38,374 nt of DNA from an uncultured Flavobacteriaceae bacterium. Lineage in GTDB: Bacteria; Bacteroidota; Bacteroidia; Flavobacteriales; Flavobacteriaceae. Below, one piece after another: positions 1 to 6,488 of this stretch (positions within the stretch are counted from its first letter, which is position 1; each line of letters begins with the position of its first letter). The notes beneath the pieces are model-generated. The model was not told where the DNA came from. It ran no database searches and saw nothing but the letters and a program-made list of their open reading frames with translations. The DNA lies in NCBI GenBank assembly GCA_938010765.1, contig CALLVX010000097.1:1-38374 (forward strand), read 5' to 3'. The position numbers were made by a program, and so were the translations under genes.

Positions 1-111
1 GATACTAGCAGTAGCTTCTTCGGAAAGTGCAGAAAGGTGCACCATTTCCAAACGCTCTTCTAGCTCAACAGTTCCAAAGCCTTCGATTAATTTGTTTTCC
101 AAATTTTTCAT
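1..111 (-). CDS. RiPP precursor-like peptide 1 (C-terminus outside window)
   Basis: The first 37 codons of a small peptide are visible; the gene runs off the left edge. The N-terminus (MKNLENKLIEGFGTVELEER) is nearly identical to that of the peptide at 244-402, and the similarity continues through LEMVHLS before the two diverge. A conserved acidic/amphipathic leader with a divergent C-terminus is what ribosomal peptide precursors look like. The start is the ATG at 111-109, because similarity begins exactly there. A hairpin shared with the neighbouring copy lies 34 bases upstream. It is the last visible gene of the minus-strand operon containing an ATP-grasp maturase and an M50 protease. The precursor role is inferred from context; no core sequence can be read here. 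Confidence 0.65.
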   Translation of the reverse strand, partial: MKNLENKLIEGFGTVELEERLEMVHLSALSEEATASI

Positions 112-144
112 CGTAAAAAGGGTTTATTGGTTAGTAAATACGCC

Positions 145-161
145 ATGGCGACTCTCGCCAT
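145..161 (-). promoter_or_regulatory. leader hairpin of precursor copy 1
   Basis: A perfect 7-bp stem with a 3-base loop (ATGGCGA-ctc-TCGCCAT on the plus strand) lies in the 5' leader of precursor 1. The flanking sequence towards 185 resembles that before precursor 2, so leader and coding sequence were duplicated together. Its function is unknown; it could be a pause, RNA-stability or antitermination element. Confidence 0.5.
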
Positions 162-243
162 AGAAATCATTTATGATCAAACAAATGATGAAATGCTAAT
201 GAGTAGGTAAACAACTCACCATGCGGTTAAAAGAATTTTGTTC

Positions 244-402
244 TTATTCCCAAGGATCAAGGGTGGGAGGATCTTCTTTTCCACCTTTACATATGCCAGA
301 AGAATCTGCTTCATAAAGTGATGAAAGGTGAACCATTTCCAAACGTTCTTCCAATTCAACAGAACCGAAGCCTTTGATTAATTTGTTTTCCGAATTTTTC
401 AT
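244..402 (-). CDS. RiPP precursor-like peptide 2
   Basis: A 52-residue peptide starting at ATG 402-400, chosen because similarity to the copy at 1-111 starts there; an upstream in-frame extension to 459 covers the leader hairpin and is not conserved. The leader (residues 1-28) ends in LEMVHLSSL. It is followed by a variable tail with Cys38, a Lys-Gly-Gly at 39-41 and the acidic, proline-containing end KEDPPTLDPWE. Thr47, Asp49 and Glu52 could act as donor and acceptors for side-chain ester formation by the ATP-grasp enzyme of this operon, and the Gly-Gly could mark leader removal. These roles are inferences from composition and context. It lies 208 bp downstream of the M50 protease gene. Confidence 0.68.
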   Translation of the reverse strand: MKNSENKLIKGFGSVELEERLEMVHLSSLYEADSSGICKGGKEDPPTLDPWE

Positions 403-431
403 TTTCAAAAAATTAGTGGTTAATGAATGTG

Positions 432-452
432 CTAGGGCGATTCTCGCCATAG
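432..452 (-). promoter_or_regulatory. leader hairpin of precursor copy 2
   Basis: The second copy of the leader hairpin pairs CTA-g-GGCGA around loop ttc with TCGCC-a-TAG. The GGCGA/TCGCC core matches copy 1. The outer stem differs in sequence but still pairs, which favours a selected structure over a chance palindrome. It lies 29 bases upstream of the start of precursor 2. Confidence 0.5.
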
Positions 453-460
453 CTACCATT

Positions 461-610
461 TATCATTCGACAAATGATGCGTTTGCCCATGCCGAGCATT
501 TCTGTACGTACGGGCACCCTATAAATAGGAAAGCCTTTTTAAAGTAATTTTCGAACAAGGATATGCTCTGGCCATATGTTAGTGCTGACACTGGCAAGCG
601 TTGAGGTTTT
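461..610. other. intergenic stretch between M50 gene and precursor 2
   Basis: No gene is seen. Read on the minus strand the stretch contains several short inverted repeats (AGTG-tcag-CACT, ATATG/CATAT, and TGCCC paired with GGGCA about 22 bases later). It is therefore probably a structured transcribed spacer or processing region between the enzyme genes and the precursor genes. No U-tract terminator is evident. Confidence 0.35.
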
Positions 611-1807
611 TTATATCGCTTTTTTGGTGATAAACTGTTTTGTAATCCTAATTACAAAATAGGTGTTGATGAAAAGCCCGAACAATAGCCCCAAGATGTT
701 CTTGTAAGTAGCAACAATTGTCCAATCTACAGCACTCCAGTTAAGTATAAAGAGTCTTGTTTCTTTAATATTCTTATAGGTTAAAGAAATCAATGCGATG
801 ATCAGCGCGACCATAATTACATGATATAATAAAGAATAGATGAACAGTGGCAAGCGTTCCTTTATGAACTTCAATTTTTCAACCAATGGGATTTCCGATT
901 TAAATACTTTCAGTAGTTTCCCGGGGAATTCCATCGCTTCTTGAATAAGGTTCGGAATGCCAAAGTAGTCGCTATACATCCAATAGCCGTCATTTCGAAA
1001 AAAGGGATTGATGGCATATACCAAAAGGAAAATATTCGATATCACGAACGACTTTAGAATGATCTTAAATTCAAGGCTTTCTAAATTGATGTATATGAGA
1101 TAAAACAAGATATTTACGATCAGTTGAAAATAAATACCTCCTAAGTTGACCACCATTCTTTTGCTCTTGTTCAGGTTCCAGACCTTGGTTACATCACTGT
1201 AAAACACCGGAAATATCAGATAAAAGCCAAAACCTATCGCACTAGAAGGTTGCCCATAATGAGCGGCCGACGATGAATGGCCAAATTCATGGATCAATCC
1301 AATAATAATAACCCCTACATACATCATGATGACTCCCAAAAAAGTATCTTTCAATGAGGTCGTATGTTGCATTATACCATCCTGAAAAATCAATTTTAAG
1401 AGACTTACGGTCATGAAAAGGGCAATGGGGGTCAAAACCATCATTACATACTTGTTGAAAAAAGGCGTGGTCACCGAAGAAACGGCGCTGATCGCCTTTT
1501 CCCCTAAAATTCTCACTTTCAGATAGATGTAGTTGTATAAAGTGTCCGTTCTTTTTTTCTCGGTGCTCGTAACTTGGTCAATAAAGCCGTCGATATTTCC
1601 CTTTAAGAAAGTAGCATCAATAGCAACATTGTAGTCTTCATTGATGGTATGGGTGATATCATCTAGGCTTTTATCTTCTTTAAGAAACAGTAAACACTTG
1701 TATAGCATTTCTCCGATAGAATAGATCCTTCCTTGATAATTTGCCGTAAAGTAGTTTTCCTCGACCTTAAAAAGGGTAGTTTCTTTTATGATCTCATCAT
1801 GTGTCAT
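611..1807 (-). CDS. M50-family membrane zinc metalloprotease (RiPP-associated type)
   Basis: A 398-residue integral membrane protease. The zinc site HEFGH is at residues 173-177 inside a hydrophobic segment. The distal motif NPFFRNDGYW at about 267-276 supplies the aspartate ligand and is followed by a segment like SDYFGIPNL. This layout is known from M50 proteins of peptide-modification clusters (YydH-like), which often carry an N-terminal PqqD-like domain. Residues 1-80 here (ending near GFIDQV) have the size and alternating pattern of such a leader-binding domain. At least six membrane segments lie between about 120 and 398. The gene is 147 bp downstream of the acyl carrier protein gene and just upstream of the precursor genes. 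Leader cleavage during peptide maturation is the likely role, inferred from context. Confidence 0.82.
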   Translation of the reverse strand: MTHDEIIKETTLFKVEENYFTANYQGRIYSIGEMLYKCLLFLKEDKSLDDITHTINEDYNVAIDATFLKGNIDGFIDQVTSTEKKRTDTLYNYIYLKVRILGEKAISAVSSVTTPFFNKYVMMVLTPIALFMTVSLLKLIFQDGIMQHTTSLKDTFLGVIMMYVGVIIIGLIHEFGHSSSAAHYGQPSSAIGFGFYLIFPVFYSDVTKVWNLNKSKRMVVNLGGIYFQLIVNILFYLIYINLESLEFKIILKSFVISNIFLLVYAINPFFRNDGYWMYSDYFGIPNLIQEAMEFPGKLLKVFKSEIPLVEKLKFIKERLPLFIYSLLYHVIMVALIIALISLTYKNIKETRLFILNWSAVDWTIVATYKNILGLLFGLFINTYFVIRITKQFITKKAI

Positions 1808-1953
1808 AAGGTGTGTTTTTAGAATGTTTTGGTTGGTTTACTGTTTAGGCAACCTCCTCTGAATGCAGGTTCAAATCTGGTTTTGAACGCTCCCGATTAG
1901 ATTGCCTTGAGCCATTCAAATACTGTTTGACCAAGGCAATCGATGGTCGTCTC

Positions 1954-2211
1954 TTAATTTTGCCTGTGACCTTCAATGAAACCGGCCAAGGTGGTGAGTG
2001 ACTTAAGATGTGGTCGAATAGATTCGATCTCATCTACTTGAATGCCATAGTCGTTGTCAAATATCAAAACGAGCTCTAAAGCATCCAATGAATCCAATCC
2101 GAGGCCCTCTCCGAACAAGGCGTCATCTGCCTCAATATCTTTAGGATCTATTTCCATCAAGTTCAAACGATCAATAATTTTTAATTTCAATTCTTCGATA
2201 AGTGGTTCCAT
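1954..2211 (-). CDS. acyl carrier protein
   Basis: An 85-residue acidic helical protein with the phosphopantetheine attachment motif LGLDSLDALELV; Ser41 is the predicted modified serine. Length and motif position fit the acyl/peptidyl carrier family (PP-binding). It would hold the growing acyl chain as a thioester for the two ketosynthase-family proteins encoded just upstream. It is separate from any housekeeping acpP, since no fabF, fabD or fabG is linked. The upstream gap of 232 bp contains a strong hairpin. Function as an acyl carrier is near certain; its dedication to this pathway is inferred from the operon. Confidence 0.93.
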   Translation of the reverse strand: MEPLIEELKLKIIDRLNLMEIDPKDIEADDALFGEGLGLDSLDALELVLIFDNDYGIQVDEIESIRPHLKSLTTLAGFIEGHRQN

Positions 2212-2443
2212 AATTTAAATTTTTAAGGTTTATATTCTATTTGTTATTGTAACCGCGGTATGCATTTTAAGACTTTTACGCTGTCTGTTTTCTCAATACA
2301 GATATCGTCCAGGCCCATAAACTAGGTTCTGGGCCCAGGGATATCTAAACAATGGTTAGATTGTATAGCGTAGTATTGTTTTTAAAACCTAGAAGGTTTT
2401 ATCTTGAAGTGAGATGCGTTCAGAATTTAAGTAAAGCGATTTT
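2212..2443 (-). promoter_or_regulatory. structured spacer upstream of the acyl carrier protein gene
   Basis: This 232-bp gap holds a two-step inverted repeat at 2300-2346. The outer arms AGATATC/GATATCT enclose inner arms GGCCCA/TGGGCC around a 12-base loop. A second hairpin lies at 2384-2400 (AAAACCT-aga-AGGTTTT). Read in the transcribed minus direction, neither is followed by a T-run, so they are not simple terminators. They may set differential expression of the carrier protein or be processing sites. Confidence 0.45.
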
Positions 2444-3037
2444 TTAAGCGTATTGCAGCTTCTTCTGCCCAATGATTTTTTGATAGTTTACTTTGCTTTC
2501 CAAGTAAAAATGACTTTTGTAGTTGTTGGCAGATTCTAACTCGATCCATCCTACCAGACATTGATCCATTCCCTTTTCGAAAAACATATTCGATATAAGT
2601 TGATCTATAAGCGGTTGGTTAAACTTCTCGAGAACCAAATAGGTGTTTTCTCCCTTGATATTCTGTTTTATACAAATTTCACCCATGACTATGCTAGGAA
2701 GGGTATAGGTAAACAGGGTAGGGTTCGGATTGAAATTCTCGGGTCGCAAACCTTCTATGTATGTCCCATCTGTATGCAGACATCCTGATTTGCTGCAAAG
2801 AATAATGCCGGTAGAAAAAGGCTCCGATGTATTCGGAGTATCTTTGAATACCATGGAAGCCGTTATGATTCCAAGTTTCGAAATCCTATCCATTTTATGG
2901 AATTTTGGATAGTTTACCTTCAGCGTGCTATAGGCCTCCAACAAAAAGCTATCCAGATCTTCCGGAGATTCCGTCGTGAATATGGTCTGGTCATTGACCT
3001 GTACCGAATTTTCGGTTATTATACATTGATTTCTCAT
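2444..3037 (-). CDS. beta-ketoacyl synthase N-terminal-domain-like partner protein
   Basis: A 197-residue protein resembling the short beta-ketoacyl-synthase-like family (PF13723 type) found in flexirubin and aryl-polyene clusters. The segment YPKFHKMDRISKLGIITASM (residues about 40-59) is its clearest mark. It is much shorter than a full ketosynthase and shows no Cys-His-His triad, so it probably acts as a chain-length or assembly partner. The start is the ATG at 3037-3035, which overlaps the ketosynthase stop codon as ATGA, implying translational coupling; the in-frame extension to 3100 would lie inside the ketosynthase gene. The family call rests on motif memory rather than a search. Confidence 0.7.
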   Translation of the reverse strand: MRNQCIITENSVQVNDQTIFTTESPEDLDSFLLEAYSTLKVNYPKFHKMDRISKLGIITASMVFKDTPNTSEPFSTGIILCSKSGCLHTDGTYIEGLRPENFNPNPTLFTYTLPSIVMGEICIKQNIKGENTYLVLEKFNQPLIDQLISNMFFEKGMDQCLVGWIELESANNYKSHFYLESKVNYQKIIGQKKLQYA

Positions 3038-4173
3038 AACTTTTGAATTAACATTGCGGAATTGACCCCTCCGAAACCGGCAGCGGTTTTTAAGAAACAC
3101 TTCATATTCTTTTTATTGGATCTATGCAGGACATTCACTTTGGAGGAAACCCCTAAGTTGGTAAACCCCAAGGATGCAATTGTTTGCCCTTTTTGTAAAG
3201 ATTCCAAGGAGAGCACTGTTTCTAGGATACCCGCTGCCCCAAGGGTATGTCCGAAATATCCCTTTAAACTATTTAGCGGAACATCGTTTAGATTGTTCTT
3301 GTGAATGGCAAGCGCCTCCATTTCATCATTGTATCTAGTGGCAGTTCCGTGAGCTGAAATAAAATCTATGTCGGTTTGGTCCCGTTGCGCCAGACAATTC
3401 TTTATTGCCCGGGTAAGTCCCACGCCCTCTCTTGAAGGTGCTACTGTGTGGTGGGCATCGGTTGTTGAAGAGCTAGCTGCTATTCTTGCAATACCTTGGT
3501 TGGGTTCTATCTTTGAAGATACCACCAGTGCCGCACAGCATTCTCCTAAATTGATACCATCCCTTTTTTCATCAAAAGGTTTGCACTTGGTATAGCTCAA
3601 CGCATTCAAGGCGGAAAAGCCCGACAATGTAAACCTACTTACCAAATCACCGCCCACAACGATAATTGTGTCGTACAAATCGTTTTTAACGAGATCGTTT
3701 GCCAAAATTGTTGCTTGTACACCCGAAACACACGCATTTGAAACGATCAATGGCGCGTTGGCAAAACCAAAGTACCTCTGGAGAACATTTTTAAACTCCA
3801 CTAGTTGAATTCTTTTTTCCGGTATATGCGGGCTTTTAGAATCCATTAAATCGATATTTCCCTTGGTCGTTGAATACACCAGGAGGGTACGCTCGTTTTT
3901 TGGATCTATTCCCGTTTTTCGCAATACTTTCCCAATTAATAAAATACTCAGCTTTTCTAACTTACTATAATACCTGGGATTCTCGTATTCCGAGAAACGA
4001 ACGTCTATGGTCTCCTCAGAAATGGTCGCAGTAAAAGTTCCCTTTTTAAGGAAAGGGCTATGGTCTGCCCTTAGGCCCGTATCCCCCCTTTCAATTGCGC
4101 TAAAATTCTCTTGAACATCGAATCCAAGGGGACTGATTAGCTCTTTATATATGATGTTGGATGTAGTTCCCAT
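3034..4173 (-). CDS. beta-ketoacyl-ACP synthase (KAS II-like)
   Basis: A 379-residue condensing enzyme of the thiolase fold. The catalytic triad is complete: Cys148 in VSNACVSG, His275 in SAHGTATRYNDEMEA and His309 in LKGYFGHTLGAAG. It is slightly shorter than FabF (about 410) and its N-terminus is divergent, as in ketosynthases of secondary-metabolite clusters. It would extend an acyl-ACP using the carrier protein encoded downstream. It overlaps the thioesterase gene by 29 bp and the partner protein gene by 4 bp, so the three are likely translated together. Product chain length cannot be read from sequence. Ketoreductase, dehydratase and malonyltransferase genes are absent and would have to come from primary fatty acid synthesis. 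Confidence 0.93.
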   Translation of the reverse strand: MGTTSNIIYKELISPLGFDVQENFSAIERGDTGLRADHSPFLKKGTFTATISEETIDVRFSEYENPRYYSKLEKLSILLIGKVLRKTGIDPKNERTLLVYSTTKGNIDLMDSKSPHIPEKRIQLVEFKNVLQRYFGFANAPLIVSNACVSGVQATILANDLVKNDLYDTIIVVGGDLVSRFTLSGFSALNALSYTKCKPFDEKRDGINLGECCAALVVSSKIEPNQGIARIAASSSTTDAHHTVAPSREGVGLTRAIKNCLAQRDQTDIDFISAHGTATRYNDEMEALAIHKNNLNDVPLNSLKGYFGHTLGAAGILETVLSLESLQKGQTIASLGFTNLGVSSKVNVLHRSNKKNMKCFLKTAAGFGGVNSAMLIQKL

Positions 4174-4600
4174 TTTTTTCAGTTTTCGTTAACCATTTAC
4201 GTTCAAAGGCTTCCTTTAAATCAGGGTTTTTTAAGACCAAGCGTTTCTCCATAGTGGTAATTACCTGGGTTGTTTTCCCGGTACATACCAATTCCTCGTC
4301 TTGATTATAGATTTTATAGTGAAATACAATCTTCACCGTATCGTTCTGTTCATAGCGTACATTTACCCGAAGATGTTCACCATACGCTACCATCTTTTTA
4401 TAAGAGATCTGTAGATCTACCAAGGGTGTTAAAAACCCTTTGTGAAAGAAATCCATATACCCGATCCCGTACTTGTTTCCAAAATGTTCGCGTGCTATTT
4501 CGAAATAACGTACGTAATTGCCATGCCAAACTATCTGCATGGCATCTACATCGGAAAAGCCAACTTCGATATCTTTTTCAATTGATAATGCCGGTCTCAT
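4145..4600 (-). CDS. 4-hydroxybenzoyl-CoA thioesterase-family hotdog thioesterase
   Basis: A 151-residue single-domain hotdog protein of normal length for the 4HBT/YbgC family. The signature FSDVDAMQIVWHGNYVRYFE is at residues 16-35; the aspartate of DAMQIVWHGNY (Asp19) corresponds to the catalytic residue of 4HBT. It would hydrolyse or transfer the finished acyl chain from the carrier protein. Related thioesterases occur in flexirubin-type pathways. Its 3' end overlaps the ketosynthase start by 29 bp. The alternative is a general acyl-CoA thioesterase, but the operon position argues for a pathway role. Confidence 0.88.
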   Translation of the reverse strand: MRPALSIEKDIEVGFSDVDAMQIVWHGNYVRYFEIAREHFGNKYGIGYMDFFHKGFLTPLVDLQISYKKMVAYGEHLRVNVRYEQNDTVKIVFHYKIYNQDEELVCTGKTTQVITTMEKRLVLKNPDLKEAFERKWLTKTEKNGNYIQHHI

Positions 4601-4615
4601 TGAGCTGTCTTAAGA

Positions 4616-4819
4616 CTATTCGGGTAGTATGCCGCTTATCGGCTTATAGGTGGCCTTGTTGAGATATTCGGACGACTGGTGCTTTGCGCTTGCACTGAAT
4701 CTTTTTTGATCCTTTAATTCAGAACTGTCTTCTCGGTTCAATTCTACCATGAAATGATAGGTCAACGGAAGTTTTTTGAGCAAATCCTCGTTAAAGACAA
4801 TGTCTTTGGTCAGTTTCAT
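4616..4819 (-). CDS. 67-residue peptide coupled to the ATP-grasp gene
   Basis: A small protein that I do not recognise. Its ATG (4819) lies inside the last 29 bp of the ATP-grasp gene and its stop is 15 bp before the thioesterase start, so it is translated as part of the operon. The N-terminal third (MKLTKDIVFNEDLLKKLPLT) is amphipathic and leader-like. The middle is rich in Ser, Asp, Glu and Lys, and the end reads KPISGILPE. It could be a second substrate of the ATP-grasp ligase, a leader-binding accessory protein or a small chaperone. The tight overlap and operon position support a real gene; the function is open. Confidence 0.6.
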   Translation of the reverse strand: MKLTKDIVFNEDLLKKLPLTYHFMVELNREDSSELKDQKRFSASAKHQSSEYLNKATYKPISGILPE

Positions 4820-5798
4820 AGGGTGTTTTTTGATCTTCTTTTATAAGGTATTCGGCGATTGCCTTAGGAATATGGAAATTACATTTGTTCGATTCGAAAA
4901 GATACTGGCCAATAGGATTCACTTCTAAAAAGTAGTACTTCCCATCTTGGCACTTTACCAAATCTATTCCCCCCATCAAAAGGCCCTCTTCCTTCATAAA
5001 GGATGAAAGTTTATTTTTCATTTCTGCAGGAAGTTCGTACGGGAGGTGGTGTACATTTTTATCGTTGGCAAACTTCTTGCGGTCATCCACATTGTAACCA
5101 TTTTCCGAAACAATGGCGGTTGCAAAAAACTGTCCATCAACATAAAATACCCTTATTTCGAAATCGGTATCCAAGCGTTCCTGGAAAAGCGTTGGAAAAA
5201 ATTGCGTCGGCAATTTTAGCGCATCTTCATTGCTAATACCCTTTACAAGCGACACGTAGGCTTTTTCTTCGAATAGGTAATAATTACGGCTTACATCCGA
5301 AAATTGCTTAATTATTAAGCGATTGCTACATTCTTGTAAAAATGCGCTTACGGCATCTTTCGTATTTAAAATTCTTGACTCTGGTACTTTCAAACCTTTT
5401 GATGCCGCCTTGTTGAGCATCAGTAGTTTGTTAACTTGGATATTGGAGAGGGGGGAAACCCACTTTTTATCCTTTAGAGATTCAAAAAAATAGCGGTTGA
5501 ACGTAGCAATTTCTGAATTCAACTCATCATTGAGTTGCATGGAAAATTGATGTTCTTGTTTAGAAACAAATTGCTTTTTTTGATCAAAATGCCTGTACCA
5601 AACTACTTGTACCTCATCATTTAGGCAACGGTCGTTATAGTATATTTTTCCTTGGTTTACATCGATTCTTAGGGGGGCGTATTTTTTAAACAGATCATCA
5701 AGTGTGATTTTCAAAAAAGAAGCGTTCGAAGCGATCAACCAATCTATAACCGGGTCTGTGCCTTGTTCAAAAGAGTCAGAGCCAAGAATAAGTATCAT
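4791..5798 (-). CDS. ATP-grasp peptide maturase (graspetide/grasp-with-SPASM type)
   Basis: A 335-residue ATP-grasp ligase like the MvdD/GwsG enzymes that form side-chain ester or amide bonds in precursor peptides. The pre-ATP-grasp region starts MILILGSDSFEQGTDPVIDW and includes VVWYRH (66-70). The ATP-grasp core has Lys164 (LIIKQF), Arg216 (DFEIRVFYVDGQ) and the metal and phosphate site GGIDL (277-281) with LEVNPIGQYL (291-300). Length is normal for the family. In the grasp-with-SPASM systems this enzyme is paired with a SPASM-domain radical SAM protein, but none is encoded in this window. Candidate substrates are the 67-residue peptide just downstream and the precursor-like peptides at the end of the operon. 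Family assignment is strong; substrate is inferred. Confidence 0.85.
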   Translation of the reverse strand: MILILGSDSFEQGTDPVIDWLIASNASFLKITLDDLFKKYAPLRIDVNQGKIYYNDRCLNDEVQVVWYRHFDQKKQFVSKQEHQFSMQLNDELNSEIATFNRYFFESLKDKKWVSPLSNIQVNKLLMLNKAASKGLKVPESRILNTKDAVSAFLQECSNRLIIKQFSDVSRNYYLFEEKAYVSLVKGISNEDALKLPTQFFPTLFQERLDTDFEIRVFYVDGQFFATAIVSENGYNVDDRKKFANDKNVHHLPYELPAEMKNKLSSFMKEEGLLMGGIDLVKCQDGKYYFLEVNPIGQYLFESNKCNFHIPKAIAEYLIKEDQKTPYETDQRHCL

Positions 5799-5820
5799 AG
5801 TTGTTTTTTAGTTGAATCAA

Positions 5821-6477
5821 TTACCTACTAATGGCAGCCAAGTAATTTTCGTTCCATTTTTTACCCCAATGAGGTTGACTTGTATAAGCATCTTTGGTTT
5901 TTCTCGCTTCGGCTTCGTAAAGGGCCTCTGCTTTCTCAAAGGCTTGTTTCGCCTTGTCAGAATCACCACCAACAAACTTTGGAAAATTCAAATAGAAATT
6001 ACCGTAGATAAGAAAAGCTCTAGGGTTGGCACCATCTGCTTTGATAGCCCCATTAAGTAATGATTTGATTTTTGGAATGTACTTAGGGCCTGTTGAATTG
6101 TCGAGTTCTACCTTATGTATGTACCCCCGGGCCAATAGGGTCATTACTTCCGAATTATTGTCAATTTTTTGTGCGGCCCACAAATCGCGAATGGCCTCAT
6201 CGATCAACGCTTCTTTGTTTTTTGTCACCTGATCTTTCAGGTACATTCTTGTAAGTGCAGCATAATAAAGTGGAAGCCATTCTCCTTCGGCTTGCCCTTT
6301 AAGTCTTTCAAAACGATCCAATACCGCTTGGTTTTCATCGCGATCTACGGCAGAATCAAAAAGGCGGGCATTTTTTTCTAGAAGCTTTTCATAGTCTGCC
6401 CTGTTTTCAGGGGTAATCTGGGCGAAGCTTAGGGCCGAGATGAACAGTGTTAGGGTGTAAGTGATGCATTTTTTCAT
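5821..6477 (-). CDS. secreted helical-repeat (TPR-like) protein
   Basis: A 218-residue protein with a clear signal peptide (MKKCITYTLTLFISALSFAQ, cleavage after about residue 20). The rest is helical with TPR-like pairs: AEGEWLPLYYAALTRMYLKD, an LWAAQKIDNNSEVMTLLARG segment, and NPRAFLIYGNFYLN. It is expected in the periplasm. Its gene lies 11 bp downstream of the TonB-dependent receptor gene, and the two probably work together at the outer membrane. Small proteins of this kind often accompany TonB-dependent receptors in Bacteroidota. The exact role (plug partner, binding protein or assembly aid) cannot be read from sequence. Confidence 0.75.
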   Translation of the reverse strand: MKKCITYTLTLFISALSFAQITPENRADYEKLLEKNARLFDSAVDRDENQAVLDRFERLKGQAEGEWLPLYYAALTRMYLKDQVTKNKEALIDEAIRDLWAAQKIDNNSEVMTLLARGYIHKVELDNSTGPKYIPKIKSLLNGAIKADGANPRAFLIYGNFYLNFPKFVGGDSDKAKQAFEKAEALYEAEARKTKDAYTSQPHWGKKWNENYLAAISR

Positions 6478-6488
6478 GATTTCTAATT

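Noticed and set aside
1763..1782. Another copy of the LuxR-linked dyad inside the M50 gene (AACTACCCTTT on the minus strand)
   Set aside because: Only the left half matches, it is within conserved coding sequence for the protein N-terminus, and no promoter position makes sense.
1845..2033. 62-codon minus-strand frame in the gap after the carrier protein gene
   Set aside because: More than a third overlaps the carrier protein gene in another frame, there is no convincing start in the free part, and the composition (many Arg, Ser, Pro) looks non-coding.
2444..4600. A flexirubin or aryl-polyene cluster
   Set aside because: The ketosynthase, short partner, carrier and thioesterase recall those pathways, but the ketoreductases, dehydratases, ammonia-lyase, acyltransferases and membrane exporter that define them are absent.
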